A DNA stretch of 51,854 nt from JABFWF01 sp035539135 (GCA_035539135.1 DATLJD010000001.1:1-51854), one strand, 5' to 3'; positions 42,593 to 51,540 are shown, counted from the stretch's first letter. The notes: a model not told the origin generated them from the sequence alone. A program made the numbers and translations.

Positions 42593-43141
42593 ATGCGCTC
42601 CCTCGCCATCGCCGCCCTCGCCGCGCTGCTGGCCGCGTGCGCAACCGTCCCCACCGTGCGCACCGACCACGACCCCACCGCGGCCTTCGCCCAGTACCGC
42701 AGCTACAGCTGGCGCGAGACGCCCAAGGGTGGCCCGGCGCTGGTCATGCAGCGCATCGTCGACGACATCGACGCCCAGCTCGCCGCCAAGGGCTGGCAGA
42801 AGGTGGAGGAGGGCGGCGACATCGCCATCGCCGCCCACGTCGCCACCTACCAGAAGCACCAGATCGACACCTTTTACGATGCCCCGATGTGGGGCGGCTG
42901 GGGCTGGTACGGCCCGTACCCGTGGTGGGGCGCCGGCATGGGCTACGCGCGCGCCCGCGAAACCAGCTTCACCGTCGGCACCCTGCTGGTGGACATGTTC
43001 GACACCCGCACCAAGCGCGCGGTGTGGAGCAGCGTCGCCGAGGGCACCGTGCCGTCCAAGCCCGAGCAGGTGAACCAGAAGATCGACCAGGCGGTGGCGA
43101 AAATGTTCGCCGGCTTCCCGCCGGGCAGCACGCCGCCGTAG
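42593..43141 (+). CDS. DUF4136 family lipoprotein (182 aa)
   Basis: The signal MRSLAIAALAALLAAC has a lipobox LAAC. The DUF4136 domain covers the mature part: YRSYSWRETP near the start, VDDIDAQLAAKGW, and RAVWSSVAEGTV. A Gly/Trp/Tyr-rich loop (GWGWYGPYPWWG) sits in the middle. Its function is unknown; the family is envelope-associated. The TAG stop (43139-43141) is the first triplet of a long inverted repeat shared with the convergent mechanosensitive-channel gene. Confidence 0.9.
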   Translation: MRSLAIAALAALLAACATVPTVRTDHDPTAAFAQYRSYSWRETPKGGPALVMQRIVDDIDAQLAAKGWQKVEEGGDIAIAAHVATYQKHQIDTFYDAPMWGGWGWYGPYPWWGAGMGYARARETSFTVGTLLVDMFDTRTKRAVWSSVAEGTVPSKPEQVNQKIDQAVAKMFAGFPPGSTPP

Positions 43142-43210
43142 AGCGGAGCTTGCTCTGCTGCTTTTGCGCGGGCTCCGCTGCCGCTGAACAGCGGAGCAAG
43201 CTCCGCTCTA
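43139..43210. repeat. inverted repeat supplying stop codons to both flanking genes
   Basis: Arms of 22 bp (43139-43160 and 43189-43210), starting TAGAGCGGAGCTTGCTC from each side with one mismatch, and a 28-nt loop. Each arm begins exactly with the TAG stop of the converging gene. It may act as a bidirectional terminator-like structure and resembles a small intergenic mobile unit. Confidence 0.9.
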
Positions 43211-43798
43211 CGATCGGGGCGTTTCCTCGATGCGCGGCAGCGGCGGCGGCTCGCCGCGCCAGCGCCGGATCGCGCGCTGGAAGAACTGGCTGTTGGGCAC
43301 GTGCAGCACCGTGCGCGCGCCGTCGGCGTGGGTCTCCTCCAGCGTCGTGTAGATCAGGTGGATGTCCACCACCTGCCCGCGCAGGCCCGGCTTGTCGCCG
43401 CCCTCCAGGATCTCGATGTAGTCGCCCAGCCGGAACGGCCGCGTGGTCAGGATCAGCAGCGTGCAGAAGATGTTCGACAGCACGCTCCACGCCGCGAAGA
43501 ACGCGATCGCGCCGACCGCCACGAACCCGGTCAGCGTCGACCACACCGCCGCCCCCGACACCCCCAGCCGGTTGAGCGCCAGCAGGAAGGCGGTGACGTA
43601 GATGACGATGCCGAGCAGCCGCCGCGTGCCGATCACGAAGGCCGGCGGCAGCTCGTAGCGCGCGCACACCCGCCGCAGCACCGCGCGCAGCAGCGCGTTG
43701 AGCAGCCACGCCCCGACCAGGATCAGCAGTACCTGCAGCAGCGGCAGCGCCAGGTTGCCGCCGGTCCAGTGCAGGGTGGGGGCCATCCAGTCGATCAT
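43208..43798 (-). CDS. small-conductance mechanosensitive channel (MscS family)
   Basis: A 196-aa short MscS-type protein. Predicted helices lie at residues about 13-36, 57-77 and 85-118; the last, pore-lining one (AAVWSTLTGFVAVGAIAFF then AAWSVLSNIF) is followed by the beta domain start RPFRLGDYIEI and VVDIHLIYTTLE, then VPNSQFF. It lacks the long C-terminal cage of E. coli MscS. It opens on hypo-osmotic shock by family knowledge. ATG 43798 has GGAA upstream and removes an unlikely 44-residue extension. Confidence 0.9.
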   Translation of the reverse strand: MIDWMAPTLHWTGGNLALPLLQVLLILVGAWLLNALLRAVLRRVCARYELPPAFVIGTRRLLGIVIYVTAFLLALNRLGVSGAAVWSTLTGFVAVGAIAFFAAWSVLSNIFCTLLILTTRPFRLGDYIEILEGGDKPGLRGQVVDIHLIYTTLEETHADGARTVLHVPNSQFFQRAIRRWRGEPPPLPRIEETPRS

Positions 43799-44000
43799 GG
43801 GGCGTTCCTTCGGCGAGGGCGCAGACTTGCGATCATGCGGAGGCATGCCGCGCGCGTCCAGTCGGGAAAGTTGCGTTCCGCGTGCATCGCGTCCATCGCT
43901 TTCCCGGGTTCGCACCACGCGGTGCAACATGCGCAGTGCGCGTGTGTTCGAGGCTCGACGTATCCGATGTGTGCCGATGCAAGTCGACGCTCGGCCGTCT
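43799..44000. other. intergenic region upstream of the MscS gene
   Basis: About 200 bp between the mechanosensitive-channel start and the kinase stop. No gene is supported; the MscS frame extends through it without a better start. Confidence 0.5.
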
Positions 44001-46415
44001 TTACCGCGCCAGCTTGTACAGCTCGGGCGAACCTTCCCGAACCTGCTTTCGTCCCTGCGCCAGCAATCCCAGCAACTCTCCGGGATCCGCCGGCTTCACC
44101 AGGTGCGCATCGAAGCCCGCGGCCAGCGAGCGGGCGCGGTCCTGCGGCTGGCCGTAGCCGGTGAGGGCGATCAGCAGGGCGTCGGCGGAGGCGCCGCCGG
44201 CGCGGATGCGGCGGGCGAGTTCGTACCCGTCCATGCCGGGCATGCCGATGTCCAGGACGCAGGCGTCGTGGCGTTCGGCGTTGGCCGCGGCGAGCGCGAC
44301 CGCGGGATCGTCGTGGACGGCCACGGCATGGCCCATCGCGTCGAGCAGTTCGGCGAGCACGCGCGCGGCGTCGAGGTTGTCGTCCACCACCATGATGCGG
44401 CTGGGGAGGTCGCACGTCGCGGCGCGCGCGGGCGCGGGGGGCGCCAGCGCCAGCATCGGCGTCGCCAGCGGCAAGGTGACGGTGAAGCGGGCGCCGAGGC
44501 CGGGTCCGTCGCTGTGCGCCTCCACCGTGCCGCCGTGCAGTTCGACCAGGCCGCGCACCAGGGCGAGGCCGATGCCGAGTCCGCCCTGCGCGCGGTCGGG
44601 GGTGCGGGTGGCCTGGGCGAACAGGGTGAACACCTCGGGCAACAGGTGCGCGTCGATGCCCGTGCCGTTGTCTTCCACCTCCAGGCGCAGTTGTTCGCCG
44701 GCGGCCGCCACGCGCAGGGCGATGCGGCCGCCGGGCGGGGTGTATTTGGCGGCGTTGTGCAGCAGGTTGGCGACCACCTGGGTGAGGCGGGTGCGGTCGG
44801 CGACCAGCGGCGGCGCGAGCGCCGGCAGCGCCACCTCGAGGCGGTGGCCGCGCGCTTCCACCAGCGGCCGCACCTGCTCGATCGCGTCGGCGGCGACCTG
44901 GGCGATGTCCACGGGTTCGGGCTGCAGTTCGACCAGCCCGCGGGTGACGCGCGAGACGTCGAGCAGGTCGTCCACCAGCGCGACCAGGTGCCCGACCTGG
45001 CGCCCGATCACCTCGCTGGCGCGGCGGGCGCGCGCTTCGTCGTGGCTGCCCGCCTGCAGCAGGTGGGCGGCGGTGCTGATCGGCGCCAGCGGGTTGCGCA
45101 GCTCGTGCGCGAGCATGGCGAGGAACTCGTCCTTGCGGCGACTGGCCTCGTGCAATCCGTCCTGTGCCGCGCGCATGTCGGTGATGTCGGTGTTGGTGCC
45201 GAACCACTGCACGATGTTGCCGGCCGCGTCGCGCACCGGCGCCGCGGTGCCGTGGAACAGGCGGTAGCGGCCGTCCGCGCCGCGCAGGCGCATCTCGCCC
45301 TCGTAGGGCTGGCCGGTGCGCATGCTGCGCTCCCAGCGCTCGAGTTCCGCCGGCAGGTCGTCGGGATGCACGAGGTTGGCCCACCCCTCCGTGCGCATGC
45401 GTGCGTAGTCGGTGCCGGTGTATTCGTACCAGCGATCGTTGAACCACACCGGGACGCCGTCCGGTGTCGCCATCCAGGCGAGGTGCTGGATGGTGTTGGC
45501 CAGCTGCAGCAGGCGCTGCTCGCTCTCGCGCAGGGCGGACATCGCCTGCACCGCCTCGGTGACGTCGCTGCCTTCGACGAAGATGCCGGTGACCTTGCCG
45601 GCGGCATCGCGGATCGGCTGGTAGATGAAGTCGACGAAGCGCTCCTCCATTTGCGGATCGGCGCCACGCTGGCGCTTGAGCCGGACCGGCACCGCGCGGC
45701 CGATGAAGGGCTCGCCGGTGGAGTAGACCTGGTCGAGCAGCTCGACGAAGCCCTGGCCGGCGACTTCCGGCAGGGCCGCCGAGACCGGCCGACCGATCAG
45801 GTCGCGCGCGCCGACCAGCTGCTGGTAGGCGTCGTTGGCCAGCTCGAACACGTGGTCCGGTCCGCGCAGCACCGCGATCACGCCGGGCGCCTGCTGGAAC
45901 AGCGTGCGCAGGCGTTCCAGCTGGCGCTGGTGCTGGCCGCGCGCGAGGACCGCCTCGGTGGTTTCGGTGCAGGCGCAATACATGCCGGCGACCTCGCCGT
46001 CGTCGCCGAACACGCGCGAGTACGAGAAGGTGAACCAGGTCGGCTCGTCGTAGCCCTTGCGCCGCATGGTGAGCGGCAGGTCTTCCTGGTAGGTCGCCTC
46101 CCCGGCCAGCGCGCGGTCCACCATCGGCGCCAGTTCGTTCCAGATCTCGGCCCACACGTTCTGGAAGCGCTGGCCCAGCGCCCACGGATGCTTGTGGCCG
46201 AGGATGTCGGTGTAGGCGTCGTTGTAGAGGAAGGTGAGTTCGCGGCCCCAGGCGACGAACATCGGGAACTTCGAGGCCAGCATCAACGCGACCACGGTGC
46301 GCAGCGCGCGCGGCCAGCCGGCAGGCGGCCCGAGCGGCGACTGCGACCAGTCCATGGCGCGCATGCGCGCGGCGACCTCGCCGCTGCCCTCGAGGAAACG
46401 CGTGTTCCGGTCCAT
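44001..46415 (-). CDS. hybrid sensor histidine kinase/response regulator with PAS domains
   Basis: An 804-aa cytoplasmic kinase without membrane helices. In order: an N-terminal PAS-like domain (residues about 30-150, LGPPAGWPRALRTVVALML and PMFVAWG), a second PAS (about 165-285), a third PAS/PAC (about 300-415, WFGTNTDITD), HisKA with phospho-acceptor His in LAHELRNPLAPI (near 435), HATPase with NLLHNAAKYTPPGG and GGLGIGLALVRGL, and a receiver domain with the Asp in CVLDIGMPGMDG (near 725). The CIFAL-like PAS start suggests soluble or light/redox input, but no cofactor can be assigned. No separate regulator gene is adjacent, so it may pass phosphate to a distant partner. Confidence 0.93.
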   Translation of the reverse strand: MDRNTRFLEGSGEVAARMRAMDWSQSPLGPPAGWPRALRTVVALMLASKFPMFVAWGRELTFLYNDAYTDILGHKHPWALGQRFQNVWAEIWNELAPMVDRALAGEATYQEDLPLTMRRKGYDEPTWFTFSYSRVFGDDGEVAGMYCACTETTEAVLARGQHQRQLERLRTLFQQAPGVIAVLRGPDHVFELANDAYQQLVGARDLIGRPVSAALPEVAGQGFVELLDQVYSTGEPFIGRAVPVRLKRQRGADPQMEERFVDFIYQPIRDAAGKVTGIFVEGSDVTEAVQAMSALRESEQRLLQLANTIQHLAWMATPDGVPVWFNDRWYEYTGTDYARMRTEGWANLVHPDDLPAELERWERSMRTGQPYEGEMRLRGADGRYRLFHGTAAPVRDAAGNIVQWFGTNTDITDMRAAQDGLHEASRRKDEFLAMLAHELRNPLAPISTAAHLLQAGSHDEARARRASEVIGRQVGHLVALVDDLLDVSRVTRGLVELQPEPVDIAQVAADAIEQVRPLVEARGHRLEVALPALAPPLVADRTRLTQVVANLLHNAAKYTPPGGRIALRVAAAGEQLRLEVEDNGTGIDAHLLPEVFTLFAQATRTPDRAQGGLGIGLALVRGLVELHGGTVEAHSDGPGLGARFTVTLPLATPMLALAPPAPARAATCDLPSRIMVVDDNLDAARVLAELLDAMGHAVAVHDDPAVALAAANAERHDACVLDIGMPGMDGYELARRIRAGGASADALLIALTGYGQPQDRARSLAAGFDAHLVKPADPGELLGLLAQGRKQVREGSPELYKLAR

Positions 46416-46622
46416 CCCGCCCTCTGCGCGGGCGCCTGCGGGTAGGCAGGCGCGAAGCCCCTCGAAAATAGCATCCGCGGCGTCAAGGACGTGACGTGCG
46501 GATGGCGGTGGCCGCGCAAGCTGAGCCGTTCAGCCGCGCGGCGCGCGCGAATGGGCCGTGGTCTCGCTGGCCGCGACCCGCGCCGGCGATCATGCCTGCA
46601 TGCGCCTGCCTGCCGATCCGCC
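46416..46622. other. divergent promoter region, kinase and DUF763 gene
   Basis: 207 bp between divergent starts. No clear promoter boxes or small gene are evident. Confidence 0.5.
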
Positions 46623-47960
46623 ATGACCCGCCGCTCCGGCTCCGCCGACCTGCCGCTGCACGGCGGCCGCGTCCCGCGCTGGCTGGCCGACCGGATGAAC
46701 CGGCTCGGCGCGGTGATGGCCGAGGCGATCGTGCTCGAGTACGGGCGCGACGAGCTGCTGCGGCGGCTGGCGCATCCGTTCTGGTTCCAGTCCTTCGGCG
46801 CGGTGATGGGAATGGACTGGCACTCCTCCGGCATCACCACCAGCGTGATCGGCGCGCTCAAGCGCGGGCTGGCGCCGCTGGCGGGCGAGCTGGGCGTGCA
46901 CGTGTGCGGCGGGCGTGGCCGGCATTCGCGCGCCACGCCGGGCGAGCTGGTCGCGATCGGCGAGCGCGTCGGCTTCGACGGCGCCGCGCTGGCGCGCGCC
47001 AGCCGGATGGTGGCGAAGGTGGACAGCGCGGCGGTGCAGGACGGCTTCGACCTGTACCTGCACGGCTTCGTGGTCACCGACGACGGCCGCTGGGTGGTCG
47101 TGCAGCAGGGCATGAACGGCGCGGCGAAGCAGGCGCGTCGCTACCACTGGCTGTCGGAAGGGCTGGGCAGCTTCCTCGACGATCCGCACGCGGCGGTGGA
47201 TGGGCCGGGGCAGGGCAACATCGTCAACCTCGCGGACGCGCGCGCGGCGAAGTCGCGGCAGGCGCAGGTGGCGTTGCTGCAGGATCTGTCGCCCGAGGCG
47301 ATCGCGAAGGAATTCGTGAGCGTGGAGCGCGCTGGCGCTGCTCCTTCCCCCGCCTGCGGGGGAAGGTTGGGAAGGGGGCAAGCGGGGGAGGGCTTCGGCG
47401 CGCAGACGCCGGGTGCCCAGATGGACCTGCTCCCGCACCTGACCATGCCCGACCACCACGACGTGCGCGGCAGCGACGTGGTCGCGCGCCGGCTGCGCGG
47501 CGCGCTTGCCGCCGCGGCGGAGCAGGGCCCAAAGGATTTCGCCCAACTGCTGCAGGTACCGGGCGTCGGCGCGCGCACCGTGCGCGCGCTGGCGCTCGTC
47601 GCCGAGGTGCTGCACGGCACCCCGTGCCGCTTCAGCGACCCGGCGCGCTTCTCGCTCGCGCACGGCGGCAAGGACCGGCATCCGTTCCCGGTGCCGACCA
47701 GGGTCATGGACCACACCATCGGCGTGCTGAAGTCGGCGGTGCGCCACGCGAAGCTCGGGCGCGAGGAGGAACTGCAGGCGATCCGCCGGCTGGACGCGCA
47801 GGCGCGGCGGCTGGAGGCGACCGCGCGCGGACCGTCCGTCGACGCCTACATCGCGCAGGAGCGGGCGCGGTCGCACGAGTACGGCGGCCGCAGCATCTTC
47901 GGCTGGGAACCCGCGCCGGCCGTCCAGGGCGACAAGGCCGGCCGCCAACGCGCTGGGTAA
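46623..47960 (+). CDS. DUF763 domain protein (445 aa)
   Basis: ATG 46623 starts the family-typical RSGSADLPLHGGRVPRWL. The protein carries FWFQSFGAVMGMDWHSSGIT, VCGGRGRHSRATPGEL, LYLHGFVVTDDGRWVVVQQG, and a C-terminal helix-hairpin-helix-like QVPGVGARTVRALALVAEV (about 315-335) followed by SLAHGGKDRHPFPV. DUF763 is found in thermophiles and some bacteria and is predicted to act on nucleic acids; function unproven. Residues about 238-256 are coded by an in-frame palindromic repeat (47343-47366). Confidence 0.93.
   Translation: MTRRSGSADLPLHGGRVPRWLADRMNRLGAVMAEAIVLEYGRDELLRRLAHPFWFQSFGAVMGMDWHSSGITTSVIGALKRGLAPLAGELGVHVCGGRGRHSRATPGELVAIGERVGFDGAALARASRMVAKVDSAAVQDGFDLYLHGFVVTDDGRWVVVQQGMNGAAKQARRYHWLSEGLGSFLDDPHAAVDGPGQGNIVNLADARAAKSRQAQVALLQDLSPEAIAKEFVSVERAGAAPSPACGGRLGRGQAGEGFGAQTPGAQMDLLPHLTMPDHHDVRGSDVVARRLRGALAAAAEQGPKDFAQLLQVPGVGARTVRALALVAEVLHGTPCRFSDPARFSLAHGGKDRHPFPVPTRVMDHTIGVLKSAVRHAKLGREEELQAIRRLDAQARRLEATARGPSVDAYIAQERARSHEYGGRSIFGWEPAPAVQGDKAGRQRAG
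47343..47366. repeat. palindromic repeat unit inside the DUF763 coding sequence
   Basis: CCTTCCCCCGC CT GCGGGGGAAGG, a variant of the dispersed palindrome family, followed by a half copy to about 47391. It is read in frame as a Gly/Ala/Pro/Arg-rich segment. Confidence 0.9.
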
Positions 47961-48051
47961 AAACCCCGGCGCGGAGCGCTTTGCACATCGGATTTCCACA
48001 TCCGGTCCACGGCCCGCCAGTGTGGTGCCCTGGTCACCAGGGGGAACCGCC

Positions 48052-48612
48052 ATGCGTCTGCTCGCACCCGCCATCGCGCCCGCGCTCGGCCTGTCCGACC
48101 TGCAAGGCCAGCCGATCCGGTTCGGCACCGGTCGCCGCACGCTGCTCTCGTTCTTCCGCGACGCGGCCTGCCCGTTCTGCAACTTCCGCATCTACGAGCT
48201 GACCCACCAGCACGCGGCGCTCGCCGCGCTCGGCCTCGACGTGGTCGCGGTGTTCGGTTCCTCGCGCGAGGACGTGCTGCGCTTCGTCGCCCGCCACCCG
48301 CGGCCGTTCCGCATCGCCGCCGATCCGGAAGGCCGCAGCCACCTCGCGTACGGCATCCAGCGTTCGCTGCGCGGCAAGCTCAAGGCGATCGCGACCCGCG
48401 TGCCGACGCTGCTGCGCGGCCTGCGCCTGGTCGGGCTGGCCGGCCTGAACACCAACAACCTGATGCCGGCCGACTTCCTGATCGACGGCGAGGGCCGCAT
48501 CGTCGAGGCCTACTACGGCGGCGACGCCGGCGACCGCATGCCGATGGAACGGATCGAGCTGTTCGTCGCGCGCGGCTTGCTCGAGCGCGGCGCGGCGTTG
48601 CACACCGCGTGA
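48052..48612 (+). CDS. peroxiredoxin-like (AhpC/TSA, thioredoxin-fold) protein (186 aa)
   Basis: ATG 48052 follows GGGGG. The N-terminal thioredoxin-like part has LLSFFRDAACPFCNFRIYEL with a CPFC motif (residues about 43-46) in the place of the peroxidatic Cys, and LGLDVVAVFGSSREDVLRFV after it, with PADFLIDGEGRIVEAYYGGD near the C-terminus. These fit the AhpC/TSA superfamily; the CxxC suggests a thiol-disulphide reductase or 2-Cys type. Cytoplasmic. Substrate unknown. Confidence 0.88.
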   Translation: MRLLAPAIAPALGLSDLQGQPIRFGTGRRTLLSFFRDAACPFCNFRIYELTHQHAALAALGLDVVAVFGSSREDVLRFVARHPRPFRIAADPEGRSHLAYGIQRSLRGKLKAIATRVPTLLRGLRLVGLAGLNTNNLMPADFLIDGEGRIVEAYYGGDAGDRMPMERIELFVARGLLERGAALHTA

Positions 48613-48965
48613 CGCGCGAGCTAAAGCAAAAGCAAAGGAAGACGCGCAAGAGGCTGCAAAGGCCCGCGCCCGGGAGGGCGGGGGTATTGCTTTTCCCTTA
48701 GAAGGGCAATCCTTGCTCCGCCCCACGACTGCGAGAACGGTGGGGGCGTGTCGGGTGGGAGAGGTGGGCAGGACCGTATGCGGCATGGATGCCGCATCCG
48801 AGCCTCCATGGACGGATTCACGGCGTGTCCTGCCTGCCTCTCCCGCCCGGCGCGCTCGCGACCAAGCATTCGCCTTTCGCTTCTGCGGACCTATCGCGGG
48901 TTTTGTCGGGATCGGCCAAACGCCCATTCGCTGCATCCGCACGCCAAACCCGGTAGGGTCGCCGG
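48613..48965. other. 353-bp intergenic region with dispersed repeats
   Basis: No gene is supported. It holds a copy (48660-48701) of a repeat that recurs at 51649-51690, with GGGGGTATTGCTTTTCCC as its most conserved part. A perfect 9-bp-arm dyad (ATGCGGCAT GG ATGCCGCAT, 48778-48797) is followed by a second dyad-rich stretch, CTCCATGGACGGATTCACGG, which looks like a common xanthomonad intergenic repeat. Confidence 0.7.
48660..48701 (+). repeat. dispersed intergenic repeat, copy 1
   Basis: About 41 bp from GGCCCGCGCCCGGGAGG to TTTTCCCTTAG. It matches 51649-51690 with one or two differences. It starts with a GC palindrome. Confidence 0.85.
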
Positions 48966-50285
48966 GTGCAAGGAGACCCATCGCCCGCCGAGGACGCGCG
49001 CCCCGCGCCGACGCCCGACCGCGCCGCGCGCCTGCGCCGGCGCAAGGCGATCGCGGCGGGCATGCTGGTCGCCGCGCTGCTGGTGCTGGGCGCCAGCGTG
49101 TTCGCGCAGCACCGGCACCCGCACTGGGCGTTCGCGCTGCTGGCGGCGATGGCCGAGGCCGCGCTGGTCGGCGGCCTGGCCGACTGGTTCGCGGTGGTCG
49201 CGCTGTTCCGTCATCCGCTCGGCCAGCGCTGGATCCCGCACACCGCGATCATCCCGGCGAAGAAGGACGCACTTGGCGCCAGCCTCGCCGACTTCCTGTG
49301 CCGGCACTTCCTCACCCGCGAACAGGTTGGCGCGCGCCTGCGCAGTTTCGACGTCGCCGCGCGCCTGGCCGACAGCCTGGCCCAGCCGCGCAACGCGGAG
49401 AAACTCGGCGACGCCATCACGCGTGCAATGCCACACCTGATCGCGCTGGTCGACAGCGAGCAGCTGCACCGCTTCCTGCACCGGCTGGTGGACGCCCGCC
49501 TGCGCCAGGTGGACCTGTCCGGCGTCGCCGCGTTCGGCCTGCGCCAGCTCACCGCGAGCGGGCGCCACGAGGCGCTGGTGGACGACTTCCTCGCCTACCT
49601 GCAGCACGTGCTGGCGACGCCGGAGATGCACGAACGGCTGGCGACCCTGGCCGGCCGCGAGGTCTGGCGGATCCTGCGCCTGGTGCGGCTGGACCGGATG
49701 GTCGCCGACCGCATCGCGCGCAAGCTGGTGAACGGCGCGACCACCCTGGTCGGCGAGATGGCCGTCGACCGCGACCACGAGGTGCGCCAGCGCCTGGCCC
49801 AGCAGCTGGCGGCGCTGGTCGCGCGGCTGGAGGAGGATCCGGAACTGCGCGACCAGGTCGCGCGCTTCCGCGACCAGCTGCTCGACCAGGCCGAGCTCGG
49901 CGCCTACCTGCGCGGTCTGTGGGGGGACCTGATCGCCTGGCTGCAGGCGGACGTGCGGCGCGAGGATTCGCAGCTGCGCGCGCGTATCGCCAGGGGCGCG
50001 CAGGCGGTCGGCACCGCCCTGCGCGAGGACGCGGCGACCCGCGCCTGGCTCAACGGCTGGATCCAGGACGCCTGCGAGCCGCTGATCGAGCGTTACCGCG
50101 ACGCGATCCGCGCCTACATCGTCGAGCGCATCGAGCAGTGGAGCGCGGAGGAACTGACCCGCGAGCTGGAACTGAGCATCGGCACCGACCTGCAGTACAT
50201 CCGCTACAACGGCACCGCGGTCGGCGCGCTGATCGGCGGGCTGCTGTACGTCGCCGGCTGGCTGGGTGGGTTACTGCTGCGCTGA
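48966..50285 (+). CDS. DUF445 family membrane protein (439 aa)
   Basis: Starts with GTG 48966. N-terminal helices (residues about 28-48 and 56-82, the latter with AEAALVGGLADWFAVVALF) are typical of DUF445. A long helical, mostly charged body (about 90-415) and a final C-terminal helix (GALIGGLLYVAGWLGGLLL) follow. It sits in the inner membrane by prediction, with the body in the cytoplasm or periplasm. The family is YjiN-like; function unknown. Confidence 0.9.
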   Translation: MQGDPSPAEDARPAPTPDRAARLRRRKAIAAGMLVAALLVLGASVFAQHRHPHWAFALLAAMAEAALVGGLADWFAVVALFRHPLGQRWIPHTAIIPAKKDALGASLADFLCRHFLTREQVGARLRSFDVAARLADSLAQPRNAEKLGDAITRAMPHLIALVDSEQLHRFLHRLVDARLRQVDLSGVAAFGLRQLTASGRHEALVDDFLAYLQHVLATPEMHERLATLAGREVWRILRLVRLDRMVADRIARKLVNGATTLVGEMAVDRDHEVRQRLAQQLAALVARLEEDPELRDQVARFRDQLLDQAELGAYLRGLWGDLIAWLQADVRREDSQLRARIARGAQAVGTALREDAATRAWLNGWIQDACEPLIERYRDAIRAYIVERIEQWSAEELTRELELSIGTDLQYIRYNGTAVGALIGGLLYVAGWLGGLLLR

Positions 50286-50497
50286 CGCCGGCGGTCGCTG
50301 CGCCGGCAGCGGCGCCACCGGCACCTCGTGCGGCTGCCGAAGTCCAGCTTGCGGGTGTTGGCGAAATGCAGTCGTCCACCGTCGGCGACCAGTCGGCACG
50401 GTGGCGCGCCCTTCCCGTGTTCGTCGTCGCCACCACTGTCAGGCGCGATGCCGGTGCGACGCAGTGGCGGAAGTCACGCTGGCCGTTTGCAAGCGGG
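50286..50497. other. intergenic region between convergent genes
   Basis: 212 bp, GC-rich. A leftward frame near 50341-50440 looks locally protein-like but has no start or family match. Nothing can be called. Confidence 0.4.
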
Positions 50498-51088
50498 TCA
50501 CCCAAGGCGCGCGCCGCGGCGGGTGTCCACGTGGATCGAGTCGCGCAGCAGGGCGAGCGCGCGGGTGTTGCGCTCGCGGGTCATCGACGCGCAGCAGTCG
50601 GACGGCACCGCGACCTCGAAGTCGCGCATGTGCGCGTCCAGCGCCGTGGCCAGCACGCAGCCGTCTCCGGCGATGCCGGTGACGACCACCCGGCGCACCT
50701 CGAGCTGGGCGAGCAGCACCTCCAGCGGGGTGGCGTAGAAGCCGGAGTGCTTGGGCTTGAGCACGAGGTAGTCGTCGTGCTCCGGCGCGAGCGCGCGCGC
50801 CAGCGGCGCGCCGGGCGCGTCGGGCTGGCTGCAGATCGCGACCAGTTCGCGGAAGTCGTTGAGCCAGTGGGTGAAGTTGTCGTTGACGTAGACTACCGGC
50901 GACCCGTCCGCCTTCATGCGTTTTTTCAGGCGCGCGATCGCGCGCGCGGCGGGGAGCGCCTGTGTGCGCATCGCGTCCGCGCCGGGAAAGTCCAGCGGGT
51001 TGATCATGTCGATGATCAGCAATGCGGCGCGCTCGGCATCGGGCGCGTCCTTGCGCCGCCTCGCGTCCGCCGCCGCCTTCGCGCTCAC
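50498..51088 (-). CDS. isochorismatase-like cysteine hydrolase (196 aa)
   Basis: GTG 51088 overlaps the hemerythrin stop (GTGA). The fold is indicated by ALLIIDMINPLDFPG with the catalytic Asp, VLKPKHSGFYATPLEVLL with the Lys, and VVVTGIAGDGCVLATALDA with the nucleophilic Cys. These three residues form the family triad. Substrates of the family include nicotinamide, isochorismate and N-carbamoyl compounds; none can be chosen here. It is likely cotranscribed with the hemerythrin gene. Confidence 0.9.
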   Translation of the reverse strand: MSAKAAADARRRKDAPDAERAALLIIDMINPLDFPGADAMRTQALPAARAIARLKKRMKADGSPVVYVNDNFTHWLNDFRELVAICSQPDAPGAPLARALAPEHDDYLVLKPKHSGFYATPLEVLLAQLEVRRVVVTGIAGDGCVLATALDAHMRDFEVAVPSDCCASMTRERNTRALALLRDSIHVDTRRGARLG

Positions 51089-51540
51089 TTGCGCAGCAGC
51101 TCCTTCTTGCGCGCCTCGAGCTCGTCGCGCAGATCCTTGAGCGCCTGCTTGCCGAGCAGCTTGCGCGCGCGCGGGAACATCTGCTTCTCCTCCTCGTCGG
51201 CGTGGTGTTCGACCAGTTCCTTGAGCACCTTGGCGCGGCCGCCGAACTGCTCGGAGCCGACGTCGGTCTTCAGCAGGTCGGGCAGCACCAGGTCGCCGGC
51301 CGCACGATGCTCTTCCATGGCCTCGAAGAACATCTTGTCGTCCTCGCTCTTCTGCCCCGCCTCCTTGAACGCCGGGTAGAAGATCTCTTCCTCGATCGCC
51401 GTGTGCGCCTCCAGTTCGGCCGCGATCTTCGCCAGCAGGTCGGCGCGTTTCTTGGCGGCGCGATTGGTGGTCTTGCTGAGGTCGTCGAGCAGCTTGCGGA
51501 CCTTGCGGTGGTCCTCGGTGAGGAAGGAGATCGCGTCCAT
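51085..51540 (-). CDS. hemerythrin HHE-domain protein (151 aa)
   Basis: A helical bundle with the diiron ligands of the HHE family: FLTEDHRKVRKLLD, AELEAHTAIEEEIFYPAF, FEAMEEHRAAGDLVLPDL and ELVEHHADEEEKQMFPRA. Such proteins bind a mu-oxo diiron site and sense or carry O2 or NO, or protect against oxidative stress. Lys/Glu-rich C-terminus. Translation is coupled to the downstream hydrolase by a 4-bp overlap. Confidence 0.93.
   Translation of the reverse strand: MDAISFLTEDHRKVRKLLDDLSKTTNRAAKKRADLLAKIAAELEAHTAIEEEIFYPAFKEAGQKSEDDKMFFEAMEEHRAAGDLVLPDLLKTDVGSEQFGGRAKVLKELVEHHADEEEKQMFPRARKLLGKQALKDLRDELEARKKELLRK

Noticed and set aside
43698..46445. 915-codon rightward frame opposite the histidine kinase
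   Set aside because: Shadow of the kinase gene, with no start signal or recognisable domain.
50050..50505. Leftward frame covering the 50286-50497 gap
   Set aside because: It runs into the DUF445 gene on the other strand and has no start site or family similarity.
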